Shown here in pieces: positions 15,050 through 23,127 of a stretch of 26,581 bases of DNA. Numbering within the stretch: the first letter of the stretch is position 1; the number at the start of each line of letters is the position of its first letter. A model generated the notes under the pieces. That model saw only the letters and a list, made by a program, of their open reading frames with translations. It did no database searches and was not told where the DNA came from. The stretch spans positions 1 to 26,581 of the forward strand of contig JAHKXX010000069.1 of NCBI GenBank assembly GCA_020627425.1, in the 5' to 3' direction. A program made the position numbers and the translations under genes. This DNA comes from a bacterium (lineage in GTDB: Bacteria; Bacillota; Clostridia; Oscillospirales; Acutalibacteraceae).

Positions 15050-17293
15050 TTACAGTATAGCGTCGTCCTGGTTAAAGGTAACGGTAACCACCGAATACTG
15101 CTCTACCTGTGATCCGGCACTCAGATCCTGAGATTTTGCATAAGCGCTTGCCTCGTTCTGAGAACCTACTATACGCAGGTTCAGGTTGTGTTCTATGGCA
15201 AGAGCATTTGCCTCTGACATTGTACAATCGGAGAAGTCGGGAACGACCGACATTTTTTTGCTTGATGAGTCTGTATACAGCACCACCGTACCGCCCTTTG
15301 GTATAGTGGTATATGCCGTCGGGTTCTGGGCTGTTACGGTATCGCCGTCGCCCACTTTCACATACTGAAGTCCCGAGTTGCTTATCTGCTTTGAAGCCTC
15401 GGAGATCTTCATATCCATATAAGAGCCTGTTACCGTATCGGAGTTTTCGGTCTCTTCGCCCGTATATACCTTTTCTATTCCGAGGTAGGGCAGTACCTCG
15501 CTGAGAATATTTCTGAAGCACGGTCCTGCTACGGCAGAGCCGTAATAGTTTATATCCGGATCCGGTGTATCAAAATAGCACAGCAGGGCTATCTCGGGAT
15601 CGTCGCACGGAGCTATACCGCAGAAGGACGCTATATAGTCATTGGTTTTTTCACCGTTTTCGTCAACTATTTTCTGTGAGGTACCTGTCTTTGCACCTAT
15701 GCGATAGCCGGCTATATAGCCGTTGGTACCGCCGCCGCTGACTACGTTTTCCTCGAGCATAGCGCATACCCTTGCGGCTACCTCTTTTGATATAGCCTGA
15801 CGCTTTTTGACAGGCTCCGTTGTTTTTACCACGTTGCCCTCGCTGTCGGATATTTGTGACGCGACATAGGGCTGCATCAGTTGTCCGCCGTTTGCTATGG
15901 CGGCACAGGCAGAGAGCATCTGTATGGGGGTTATCTTGAAGTTCTGTCCGAAGGAAGCAACCGCAAGATCCATAAGCTGCATACCGTTTACTCCGCCGTT
16001 GTTGAACCAGATATCGCTGCTCTCACCCGGCAGATCTATACCGGTAGGCTCGGACATACCGAAGCCCACATAATAATCATAAAACTTTTCGCGTCCGAGC
16101 ATAAAGCCCATCTGCATAAATGCAGGGTTACAGGAATTGCAAAGCGCCTGTGTTATATTCTGCGTACCGTGTCCGGATGAGTCCCAACAGGTGATATAGT
16201 CTGCTCCCTCATACGGTGCATAGGAGCCTTCGCAGTGGAAGGTGGTCTTGTCGTCTATGAGTCCCTCTGACAGTACTGCAGAAGCGGTACACATTTTGAA
16301 TACAGAGCCGGGGACATAGGTATCGCTTACGCCCTTGTTTCTCCACTGCTTCTCCTGCGCCTCTACGGTAGCTGCCTCCTGCTCGCTCTCGGGCAGCTTT
16401 TCTATCGCCTTGCGGGCTGTTTCGTCTGCTATCTTAAACGGCTCGTTCGGGTTAAAGGAGCCTTCGCACGCAAAGCCGAGTATAGCTCCGGTCTTTACGT
16501 TCATCATAATAGCGCAGCCGCGATTTGCTACGTTAAACTCGTTAATGGTCTGACGAACATATTTTTCCATAACAGACTGAATGTTTTCGTCGATAGTCAG
16601 AGTTACGTTGTAGCCGTCGGTGGCGTCTACCTTTTGCTCATACTGGTAGGGAAGCTCTTTTCCAAGGGCATTGGTAGCAACGATAAGTCTGCCCTCCTTG
16701 CCCCTCAGATAATCGTCATACTGATATTCTATACCGGCAAGTCCCTGACCGTCCGCACCGACAAAGCCAAGCACATCAGCCGCAAAGTTGTCGTGGGTAT
16801 AATATCTTCTGTAATCCTCTATAGTGCTTATAACACCGGAGATACCGTATTCTTTATAAATATCAGACGCAAACTTTACCACCTTGTTTTTTACGGTGGT
16901 TTCTACCTTTCTTTTAACAACGGAGTAAAAATTCTTTTCCTTTGTCTGTTTGTAAACGGTCTCGCGGTCTACCTCGAGTATTTTTGACAGACCGTCGGCT
17001 ACAATATTTCTTGCCTTGTCCGTTTTCAGGTTTGCAGGCGCCATAACTATATTCCAGACCGTAACGCTCTGAGCCAGTACGTTGCCGTTACAGTCGTATA
17101 TACTGCCCCTCTTTGCAGAAAGGGTAGTATCCGCAAGCTGCTGTTCGACCGCGCGCTGCTGCAGATCCTCTGCCATATATGTTTGCAGATAGAAAAGCCT
17201 GCCGGCTACCACGCCGAAGCCCAGCACAAGTATCAACACAAGCAATATTATGGATCTGTGCCACATTTTTGCGACAGAGCCTCTTTTTGCCAT
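15050..17293 (-). CDS. spoVD: class B penicillin-binding protein (FtsI/SpoVD family) with two PASTA repeats
   Basis: 747 residues: a short cytoplasmic N-terminus, one membrane anchor (about 15-35), a pedestal/dimerisation domain containing the KRGSIYDCNGNVLA motif (61-74), a transpeptidase domain and two C-terminal PASTA repeats (about 620-680 and 683-745). Active-site motifs are Ser330 in SVFK (330-333), SCN (387-389) and KTGTS (535-539). It cross-links septal peptidoglycan outside the membrane alongside FtsW. ATG with AAAGGAAAGGG upstream. SpoVD (spore cortex) and a vegetative FtsI/PBP2B cannot be separated by sequence; being the only PBP gene in this cluster, a vegetative role is likely. 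Odd points are two PASTA repeats where SpoVD typically has one, and a repeat element plus terminator just upstream. Confidence 0.93.
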   Translation of the reverse strand: MAKRGSVAKMWHRSIILLVLILVLGFGVVAGRLFYLQTYMAEDLQQRAVEQQLADTTLSAKRGSIYDCNGNVLAQSVTVWNIVMAPANLKTDKARNIVADGLSKILEVDRETVYKQTKEKNFYSVVKRKVETTVKNKVVKFASDIYKEYGISGVISTIEDYRRYYTHDNFAADVLGFVGADGQGLAGIEYQYDDYLRGKEGRLIVATNALGKELPYQYEQKVDATDGYNVTLTIDENIQSVMEKYVRQTINEFNVANRGCAIMMNVKTGAILGFACEGSFNPNEPFKIADETARKAIEKLPESEQEAATVEAQEKQWRNKGVSDTYVPGSVFKMCTASAVLSEGLIDDKTTFHCEGSYAPYEGADYITCWDSSGHGTQNITQALCNSCNPAFMQMGFMLGREKFYDYYVGFGMSEPTGIDLPGESSDIWFNNGGVNGMQLMDLAVASFGQNFKITPIQMLSACAAIANGGQLMQPYVASQISDSEGNVVKTTEPVKKRQAISKEVAARVCAMLEENVVSGGGTNGYIAGYRIGAKTGTSQKIVDENGEKTNDYIASFCGIAPCDDPEIALLCYFDTPDPDINYYGSAVAGPCFRNILSEVLPYLGIEKVYTGEETENSDTVTGSYMDMKISEASKQISNSGLQYVKVGDGDTVTAQNPTAYTTIPKGGTVVLYTDSSSKKMSVVPDFSDCTMSEANALAIEHNLNLRIVGSQNEASAYAKSQDLSAGSQVEQYSVVTVTFNQDDAIL

Positions 17294-17324
17294 ACCGTAT
17301 TCCCTTTCCTTTCGTCCTCTTGTA

Positions 17325-17483
17325 AGGAACTGTGAAGAAATAAATTTTAAAATTTATGCTTAGGATGATTTGTTCTGTACAAGGCACACGACCGAAGGAA
17401 TACTTTCGTATTTCGAGGGAGTGTAACGCAGTACAGGGCAAATCAGACAAGCAGAAATTAAAAGTTATTGATGAACAGTTCCT
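17325..17483. mobile_element. 159-bp palindromic MITE-like element
   Basis: The ends AGGAACTGT (17325-17333) and ACAGTTCCT (17475-17483) are perfect inverted repeats. The similarity continues inward almost to the centre with mismatches and small gaps: ATTTTAAAATTTATGCTT against its partner AATTTCTGCTTG arm, GATGATTTGTTCTGTAC against GCAGTACAGGGCAAATC, and a central GAAGGAATACTTTC...TTTCGAGGG core. There is no reading frame for a transposase. TA precedes the left end and AA follows the right, so a clean target duplication is not seen. The long imperfect palindrome without coding capacity fits a miniature inverted-repeat element. Confidence 0.75.
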
Positions 17484-17500
17484 AAGTCAAAAAAGCTAAA

Positions 17501-17554
17501 AGGGCTGTATTAAAAGAGAGAATATTTTTCGGAAGCTCCTCTTTTATACAACCC
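17501..17554 (-). terminator. terminator-like hairpin between ftsL and the PBP gene
   Basis: AGGGCTGTATTAAAAGAG (17501-17518) pairs with CTCTTTTATACAACCCT (17538-17554) with two or three irregularities. On the minus strand it is followed by TTTAGCTTTTTTGAC. It would reduce read-through from the mraZ promoter into the PBP gene and the genes beyond it. Confidence 0.65.
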
Positions 17555-17588
17555 TGACATATATATACTTATTTTAGAGCGGAGGTGT

Positions 17589-18119
17589 TTATGACCACAT
17601 TCCGCGGAACGCATCCGCTACTGTTTCAAGTACATTTTTCGAGCCGTCGTTTCTTATTACCTCGCCGTAGTCCCCGTCCGAGAGCGAGATGAACTTTTTC
17701 TGTGCATTCTTTGCCTGCGTCATTTTCAGCTCGTTTTCCGCGTACTTCTGTACGACGCTTGCAGACAGCCTGCTGTCTACCTTCATCCTGTACTGCGCCG
17801 CAAGGTTGTTCTGCTGAGTTATCGTATTGTTCGCCTCTATTATATCCTCGTTCAGCTCATTGAGTACAACATTACTTTGTACTATCGTAATGCATACGCC
17901 CGTAAGTAAAAGAGTAAGCAGACATACTCCTACTATTATGACAGGATTTTTCTTTCTCCTGTGCTCCTTCTTCATATTTCTGGGGTTAAGGCGTATCAGG
18001 TTGCTCTCCTTCATCCTTGTATGTGTTTTCTTTTTTGATTTTTTGTCCTTTTTACGCGTCCTTTTCGGTTCGGGTTCAAACAAGGACAGATCGTAAGCTT
18101 CGTTTCCCTTTGTACTCAC
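17589..18119 (-). CDS. ftsL: FtsL/DivIC-like septum protein
   Basis: A 176-residue bitopic protein. It has a long, strongly basic cytoplasmic N-terminus (1-58, many Lys/Arg), one transmembrane helix (about 59-82), then a coiled coil (about 86-130, NELNEDIIEANNTITQQNN region). The end has the FtsL-type motif YAENELKMTQAKNAQKKFISL, which resembles the A..LGM..a...q..yi pattern. FtsL bridges DivIC/DivIB and the FtsW-PBP synthase. Its identity rests on topology and its place between rsmH and the PBP gene, because FtsL is poorly conserved. The start is GTG at 18119 with GAGGAGG about 10 bp upstream. Confidence 0.85.
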   Translation of the reverse strand: MSTKGNEAYDLSLFEPEPKRTRKKDKKSKKKTHTRMKESNLIRLNPRNMKKEHRRKKNPVIIVGVCLLTLLLTGVCITIVQSNVVLNELNEDIIEANNTITQQNNLAAQYRMKVDSRLSASVVQKYAENELKMTQAKNAQKKFISLSDGDYGEVIRNDGSKNVLETVADAFRGMWS

Positions 18120-18173
18120 GGCTACGACTCCTCCTCATAACTATATTCGTTGAAATTCCTTATAAAATCCGTT

Positions 18174-19115
18174 TTATGTCTGATCTATTTTTTCGCAGCA
18201 TCTCAGCTTTGCACTGCGGCTGCGTGCATTTTTACTTAACTCTTCTTCACTCGCCGTAACGGGCTTTCTGTACACCAGCCTTGCTCTCGGCTTTTTTCCG
18301 CATACACACACGGGAAAATCCTTAGGGCAGGTACAGCCCTGACACCACGACTGCATTTTCTGCTTTACTATTCTGTCCTCAAGAGAATGAAAGCTGATAA
18401 CCGACAGCCGTCCGCCGACCTTGAGGGCGTCAAACGCCCCGTCAAGTCCCTTTTTCAGTACGTCAAGCTCACCATTTACGGCTATTCTCAGCGCCTGAAA
18501 GGTTTTTCTGGCTGGGTGCTTATCAAATCTCTTCGACGGCGGATAAGCGCTTTTTACTATTTCTGCAAGCTGCCCTGTCGTTTCTATTGGTTTTATCTGT
18601 CTTTCGCGCTCTATCGCTCTTGCTATGCTTTTTGCAAACTTTTCCTCGCCGTAGCTAAAAAGTATACGGCACAACTCGCTATACTCAAGGCTATTTACAA
18701 GATCACGAGCAGTAGTACCGCTCTGACTCATACGCATATCCAGCGGTGCGTCCGTATGATAGGAAAACCCACGCTCTGCGGTGTCAAGCTGGTGCGAGGA
18801 TACTCCTATATCGAGCAGCACTCCGTCAAGTCCCGAAAGACCCAACTCATTTACTATAGAGCCTATCTCACTGAAATTTGATTTTATTATCGTTACGTTT
18901 TTATACCCGTCAAACCGGGAATGAAGCGTCTGTATAGCATCGGGATCCTGATCCACACAGATAAGCCTGCCTGAAACAAGGCGTTTGAGTATTTCGGAGG
19001 AATGTCCTCCGCCGCCTGCGGTACCGTCAAGATATACTCCGTCGGGCTTTATATCAAGAGAGCTTATTGTTTCGTTAAGTATAACGGGTATATGAGAAAA
19101 GTTCAGTTCAGACAT
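18174..19115 (-). CDS. rsmH: 16S rRNA (cytosine1402-N4)-methyltransferase RsmH
   Basis: A 313-residue protein (formerly MraW) that N4-methylates C1402 of 16S rRNA in the decoding centre. The N-terminus FSHIPVILNETI and the SAM-binding YLDGTAGGGGHSSEIL are characteristic, as are GVLLDIGVSSHQLD, the RAFSYHTDAPLDMRM-like block, SVISFHSLEDRIVK and a late Cys cluster (CQGCTCPKDFPVCVCG). The ATG at 19115 is chosen, with TGGAG upstream. The open frame runs to 19148, but a start there would overlap the mraZ stop and lack a ribosome site. It lies 29 bp after mraZ. Confidence 0.97.
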   Translation of the reverse strand: MSELNFSHIPVILNETISSLDIKPDGVYLDGTAGGGGHSSEILKRLVSGRLICVDQDPDAIQTLHSRFDGYKNVTIIKSNFSEIGSIVNELGLSGLDGVLLDIGVSSHQLDTAERGFSYHTDAPLDMRMSQSGTTARDLVNSLEYSELCRILFSYGEEKFAKSIARAIERERQIKPIETTGQLAEIVKSAYPPSKRFDKHPARKTFQALRIAVNGELDVLKKGLDGAFDALKVGGRLSVISFHSLEDRIVKQKMQSWCQGCTCPKDFPVCVCGKKPRARLVYRKPVTASEEELSKNARSRSAKLRCCEKIDQT

Positions 19116-19144
19116 TTCTTTACTCCACACAGAGATACTACGTA

Positions 19145-19564
19145 TCAAAGCTCGAACAGATTCATAACCTCGAGCACCTGGCTGTCGGAAATATCCTCGT
19201 TATACTTATTCCATCTGTCCTGATCCCATATCTCCACCATAGATCCTGTACCGATTATCACAACGTCTCTGTCGAGCTGTGCATAATCGCGCAGTACCTG
19301 GGGAATAAGTATCCTGCCCTGCTTATCCGGCACAAGCTCGGCAGCACTGGAAAAAAGAAATCTTTTCAGATCCTTTGTCTGTGCAGCAGGAAGCGCACAG
19401 ATCTTGGCTCCGAGTGCGTCCCATGCTTTTTGTGACATTACGCTTATAGAGCAGTCTACTCCTCTTGTCGCATAGAAAATATCGCCAAGCTCCTCACGAA
19501 ACTTAGCAGGCATAATGACCCTTCCCTTTTGGTCGATATTATGTTGAAATGAACCTATCAGCAT
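19145..19564 (-). CDS. mraZ: transcriptional regulator MraZ
   Basis: A 139-residue protein with two AbrB-like (SpoVT-type) half domains. Each carries the DxKGR signature: DQKGRVIMPAKFRE near residue 12 and PDKQGRILIPQVLR in the second half. MraZ forms a ring-shaped oligomer that binds TGGGN direct repeats upstream of its own gene and usually represses the dcw operon. ATG with GGAGG upstream. It is the first gene of the cluster, directly downstream of the promoter and three candidate boxes. Confidence 0.97.
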   Translation of the reverse strand: MLIGSFQHNIDQKGRVIMPAKFREELGDIFYATRGVDCSISVMSQKAWDALGAKICALPAAQTKDLKRFLFSSAAELVPDKQGRILIPQVLRDYAQLDRDVVIIGTGSMVEIWDQDRWNKYNEDISDSQVLEVMNLFEL

Positions 19565-19649
19565 AACTTGCCTCCGCGATACTTTTAAAAGCGACTATTC
19601 TCTGTAGTGAAGGACCCCGGAGTCTTTACGGGACTTTTATGGTTTTTCA

Positions 19650-19674
19650 CCCCACACTTCTCCACCTTTCACCA
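19650..19674 (-). promoter_or_regulatory. MraZ operator: three TGGNN boxes at 10-bp spacing
   Basis: On the minus strand TGGTG (19674-19670), N5, TGGAG (19664-19660), N5, TGGGG (19654-19650). This is the known TGGGN-N5 repeat arrangement, with one perfect and two near-perfect boxes. They lie downstream of the -10, from about +6 to +30, so bound MraZ would block elongation or promoter clearance (inference). Confidence 0.8.
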
Positions 19675-19686
19675 CTCGGTGTATTA

Positions 19687-19715
19687 ATTATAAGATATTT
19701 GCGCAAAAAATGCAA
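19687..19715 (-). promoter_or_regulatory. dcw cluster promoter (Pmra)
   Basis: On the minus strand TTGCAT (19710-19715), a 17-bp spacer and a perfect TATAAT (19687-19692). The predicted start is near 19680, giving a leader of about 115 nt before mraZ. The rest of the 19565-19935 gap is A/T-rich; apart from a weak ATTGAC/GTCAAT inverted repeat near 19785-19806 I see nothing in it. Confidence 0.85.
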
Positions 19716-19935
19716 GTATAAAAAAGATTTTTAAAAGCTATAAATATGGAAAACATACACAAATCACGGAGGAGCTTTTTGCATATTGACCGAAAATATA
19801 GTCAATAAGCCGATTTTTGCGGTATATTTAAATTTTTTTTACCAATAATAACTGTAATCGAAAAAAATATTTTTTCCCGGATAAAACCGGAAAAGACATA
19901 TCATGAAACGGCTGCCCGTGGTATCGGGCTGAAAA

Positions 19936-20310
19936 ATGAGCCTTATCGAAAGGAAGATCGCGTTGCAGTATTTATGGGCATTTTTAACAGGCGGCGCACT
20001 GTGTGCCGCAGCACAGGTGCTGATAGACCGCACAAAACTGACTCCTGCAAGGATCCTTGTGCTTTACGTTACCCTCGGAGTAGCGCTGACGGCTGCAGGA
20101 CTGTATGAGCCTCTTGTGAATTTCGCCGGTGCGGGAGCAACGGTTCCGCTGACGGGCTTCGGCTATTCCCTTGCAAAGGGCGTAGAGGAAGGCGTAGCCG
20201 AGAACGGCTGGCTCGGTATTCTCAGCGGAGGTCTGACAGCCTGTGCAGCAGGAATAGAAGCAGCCATAGTCTTCGGCTTTCTTGCCTCGCTTGCAAGAAA
20301 GCGACAGTAG
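19936..20310 (+). CDS. spoVAE: stage V sporulation protein AE (SpoVAE)
   Basis: A 124-residue hydrophobic protein with three or four membrane segments. The block GLYEPLVNFAGAGATVPLTGFGYSLAKG matches the SpoVAE hallmark LYEPLVxFAGAGATVPxTxFGxSL; QVLIDRTKLTPARILVLYV and EAAIVFGFLASL also fit. In Bacillus it belongs to the inner spore membrane SpoVA channel that moves dipicolinic acid with Ca2+ during sporulation and germination. spoVAC and spoVAD, normally next to it, are absent here. No good ribosome site precedes this ATG; a GCCCG/CGGGC stem lies just upstream, after a tiny frame (ATG near 19902). It ends at a strong terminator, so it is monocistronic. Confidence 0.92.
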   Translation: MSLIERKIALQYLWAFLTGGALCAAAQVLIDRTKLTPARILVLYVTLGVALTAAGLYEPLVNFAGAGATVPLTGFGYSLAKGVEEGVAENGWLGILSGGLTACAAGIEAAIVFGFLASLARKRQ

Positions 20311-20348
20311 AAAAAAGTCTTGGAGCCCGCGGGATCCAAGACTTTTTT
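20311..20348. terminator. strong bidirectional terminator
   Basis: AAAAAAGTCTTGGA (20311-20324) pairs perfectly with TCCAAGACTTTTTT (20335-20348) around a GCCCGCGGGA loop, with A and T runs at both ends. It serves spoVAE on the plus strand and the DUF308-like gene on the minus strand. Confidence 0.93.
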
Positions 20349-20356
20349 ATTTTTTG

Positions 20357-20989
20357 TTATTCTTCGATGGCCTCAGGACTGTCATCGACCTTGGCTTCGA
20401 TCATTTTTTCTTTCTTGTTCTTTTTGCCCTTTTTTATGCTGCTGCTGATAAAGAGCACGGCAATAATATCCCATGCGCTGCCGACTATAAGCGATATACC
20501 CATAAACAGCATAAGCATATCTGCAATAAATCCGGGCTTCAGCAGAGCAAATATGCCGAAGGTCAGCATAAGCACAGCCGCGATAAGCTCTATGATCCAG
20601 AAACGTGATCCAAGCTTCATACAGTCAAACGCATTCTGGAATTTTACAACTGCGGAAACGATAATGATTATTGCAATTGAAATACGGATTATACCGGCGA
20701 ACAGCTGGGGAGAAACCAGGAAGAAAATTCCGAACCCTATAAGCGCTGCACCTTGTACCATACCAAAGGATGATAAAATTTCCTCGGGACGGGATATAAA
20801 GTAGGTTATTATTTTTGCAAGTCCCCACACGCACATACCGATACCAAGAGCAACACAGAGTATGTTCTCTATGTTTTCGGTAAATGCGAGCATCGTTATT
20901 CCGAGAGCTATCATCGCTGCGTTGATGACGATAAATTCCCACTTGGTTTGTTTCAGCTTCTTTTTTGCTTCCTTTGCTTTGCCAGCCAT
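20357..20989 (-). CDS. DUF308/HdeD-like membrane protein
   Basis: A 210-residue protein with a basic N-terminus (KAKEAKKKLKQTK), six predicted membrane helices between about 17 and 180 arranged as three short hairpins, and a highly charged cytoplasmic tail (SIKKGKKNKKEK, then acidic). The Gly-rich helix pattern ALGIGMCVWGLAKI...GIFFLVSPQ resembles the HdeD/DUF308 family, whose biochemical function in Gram-positives is unknown. ATG with AAAGGAGG upstream. It lies 77 bp after asnB on the same strand with no obvious terminator between, so it may be co-transcribed. Confidence 0.82.
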   Translation of the reverse strand: MAGKAKEAKKKLKQTKWEFIVINAAMIALGITMLAFTENIENILCVALGIGMCVWGLAKIITYFISRPEEILSSFGMVQGAALIGFGIFFLVSPQLFAGIIRISIAIIIIVSAVVKFQNAFDCMKLGSRFWIIELIAAVLMLTFGIFALLKPGFIADMLMLFMGISLIVGSAWDIIAVLFISSSIKKGKKNKKEKMIEAKVDDSPEAIEE

Positions 20990-21066
20990 ACAGCCTGCCT
21001 CCTTTGTGATAAATATATTGTTTTATCCGCCGTTTGTCCGCGACGGTAATTAAAGCCTGCTATTTG

Positions 21067-22947
21067 TTAAAGAGTGTTGCTCGGCTCTGTCACGCCCTCG
21101 GGACGGTTAATCTTTTCTTCGTCACCAAAGAATATATCATACCAAAGAAGAAATACATATATTGTCCATACCTTGCGGCTGTTGTCCTCTTTATTATTGA
21201 AGTGATCGTCAAGGTACGAAACGATAAGGTCTGTATTGAAGAATTTTTTTGCTGTATCTGATGTAAAGGCAGTCTTTACTACCTCGTAATATTTTTTGTC
21301 TCTGAGCCATACCCTCGTCGGAACGGGGAAGCCCAGCTTCTTTTTCTCTGCCGTTGCCTTTGGCAGATGGCGAAGTGCAGCCTGACGCATAGCGTACTTT
21401 GTGGTGCCGTGTGCTATACGGTACTTGGTCGGTATGGTTCTTGCTACCTCGAACACTTCCTTGTCAAGGAAGGGAACTCTTACCTCGAGAGAGTTTGCCA
21501 TACTCATTCTGTCTGCCTTCAGCAGAATGTCTCCGACCATCCACAGGTTTATATCAAGATACTGCATCTTTGTTTCTTCGTCGTAGTTTTTTACCCTGTC
21601 ATAGTATTTTTTGCACAGCTCCTGAGGACGGGTAACTATAGAGTTGTCCTTTAGTATTGCTCTCTTTTCCTCATCATCATACATAAAAGCATTTCCGATA
21701 AATTTATCCTCGGTCTTTCGGGCTCCTCTCATTATATAGCCCCTGCCCTTTATATGCGGCCACTTCTTTGCACTGCGCGCAAGCGCATAGCGCAGCTTCT
21801 GAGGAACTATTTTCTGATAGGTCTTGAATACATGAGGCTCGTTATACACGGTATAGCCGCCGAACAGCTCGTCGGCGCCCTCTCCGGACAGTGCTACCTT
21901 GACATATTCGCTTGCAAGCTTTGTTACGAAGTACAGTGCGATGCACGATGGATCCGCCAACGGCTGATCCATATGATACTGTACCTTCGGTACCGCAGAC
22001 CAGAACTCCTCCGATTTTATCAGGTGGGTGTGGTGGTCTACGCCTATTTCCTTTGACAGACCCTCTGCCCAGCTTATCTCGTTATACCTTTCGCCAAAGT
22101 CAAAGCCAACGGTAAAGGTCTTCTGATCCGCAAAATATGTTGATACATAGCTTGAGTCAACGCCGCTTGACAGAAAACATCCTACTTCAACGTCGCTTAT
22201 CTTGTGGGCGTTTACGGAGTTTTCAAATACGTCCTCTATCTTGTCTATAGCCTCGTCTATCGTCAGCTTCGGATCAGGCTTAAAGGTCGGCTCAAAATAA
22301 CGTGTAGTGGTGACCCTGCCGTCACGGAACCACATAAAATGACCCGGCATAAGGCAATAAATACCCTCAAAAAATGTCTCCGGCGGAACTACATACTGGA
22401 AGGACAGATAGTTGTCCAGAGCCTTGTAGTTGAATTTTTTCTTATAGCCCGGATATTCAAGTATGCTCTTTATCTCTGAGCCGTATACTAAATTTCCGTC
22501 AATTACGGCGTAGTGCATAGGCTTTATTCCGAAAAAGTCCCTTGCTATGAATATTGACTTGTCCTTTATATTATAGATAGCAAAGCCGAACATTCCGCGC
22601 AGACGGTTCAGCATTTTTTCGCCCCATTCCTCAAAGGAATGTATGAGTACCTCGGAGTCGGTGTGGGTGGAAAACGAATGTCCGAGAGAGATAAGCTCCT
22701 CACGAAGCTGCTTGTAGTTATATATTTCTCCGTTAAACATCAGCACCAGAGTTTTGTCCTCGTTATATATAGGCTGATGACCGCTGTCAAGGTCTATGAT
22801 ACTGAGTCTGCGAAAGCCCATGGAAATACTGTCGTCTGTATAGTAGCCAAAGCTGTCGGGACCGCGGTGGGTGATAACATCTGTCATATTTTCAAGAACC
22901 TTTTTTCCGTCCTTGATGCTGCCGGTAAAGCCGCACAATCCACACAT
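21067..22947 (-). CDS. asnB: glutamine-hydrolysing asparagine synthetase AsnB
   Basis: A 626-residue, two-domain cytosolic enzyme that makes asparagine from aspartate, ATP and glutamine. The N-terminal glutaminase domain begins MCGLCGFTG, with Cys2 as the processed nucleophile, and continues with HRGPDSFGYY, FNGEIYNY and the SIFIARDFFGIKPMHY block. The C-terminal synthetase domain has the ATP PP-loop FLSSGVDSSY, LSGEGADELFGGY and KADRMSMANSLEVRVPFLD. The true start is the ATG at 22947, because Cys must be residue 2 and GAAAGGAAG lies upstream; the open frame extends to 23049. In Clostridia the family can also amidate cell-wall peptides, which I cannot exclude. Confidence 0.96.
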   Translation of the reverse strand: MCGLCGFTGSIKDGKKVLENMTDVITHRGPDSFGYYTDDSISMGFRRLSIIDLDSGHQPIYNEDKTLVLMFNGEIYNYKQLREELISLGHSFSTHTDSEVLIHSFEEWGEKMLNRLRGMFGFAIYNIKDKSIFIARDFFGIKPMHYAVIDGNLVYGSEIKSILEYPGYKKKFNYKALDNYLSFQYVVPPETFFEGIYCLMPGHFMWFRDGRVTTTRYFEPTFKPDPKLTIDEAIDKIEDVFENSVNAHKISDVEVGCFLSSGVDSSYVSTYFADQKTFTVGFDFGERYNEISWAEGLSKEIGVDHHTHLIKSEEFWSAVPKVQYHMDQPLADPSCIALYFVTKLASEYVKVALSGEGADELFGGYTVYNEPHVFKTYQKIVPQKLRYALARSAKKWPHIKGRGYIMRGARKTEDKFIGNAFMYDDEEKRAILKDNSIVTRPQELCKKYYDRVKNYDEETKMQYLDINLWMVGDILLKADRMSMANSLEVRVPFLDKEVFEVARTIPTKYRIAHGTTKYAMRQAALRHLPKATAEKKKLGFPVPTRVWLRDKKYYEVVKTAFTSDTAKKFFNTDLIVSYLDDHFNNKEDNSRKVWTIYVFLLWYDIFFGDEEKINRPEGVTEPSNTL

Positions 22948-22969
22948 ATATATTCTTCCTTTCTTTTTT

Positions 22970-22993
22970 CGGGGGAACACCTTCTGCCCCCCG
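22970..22993 (-). promoter_or_regulatory. GC-rich hairpin in the asnB leader
   Basis: CGGGGG (22970-22975) pairs with CCCCCG (22988-22993) around an 11-nt loop. It lies just upstream of the ribosome site of asnB. No T run follows on the minus strand, so it is not a terminator; it may stabilise the mRNA or affect initiation (inference). Confidence 0.4.
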
Positions 22994-23020
22994 GGTAGAT
23001 CCAAACTATTACAGTATATA

Positions 23021-23049
23021 ATTCTAACACATAAAGCACAAACTTTCAA
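23021..23049 (-). promoter_or_regulatory. sigmaA-type promoter of asnB
   Basis: On the minus strand TTGAAA (23044-23049), a 17-bp spacer and TAGAAT (23021-23026). A CAGTC/GACTG inverted repeat (23050-23066) sits directly upstream of the -35, in the divergent gap shared with the gene at 23128. Confidence 0.7.
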
Positions 23050-23127
23050 CAGTCAAAGAACGACTGTGTAACAATTTTTTTGAGGTGTGAATATTATGTG
23101 GTGTATAGATATAAAGGAGGAATAGCA

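Noticed and set aside
17325..17483. Complete insertion sequence
   Set aside because: It is 159 bp with no transposase frame and no clear target-site duplication, so it can only be a miniature element or a palindromic repeat.
23080..23109. TTGAGG/TATAGA promoter for the Cys-rich gene
   Set aside because: The spacing is 18 bp, but transcription would start inside the ribosome site at 23113-23120, which is implausible.
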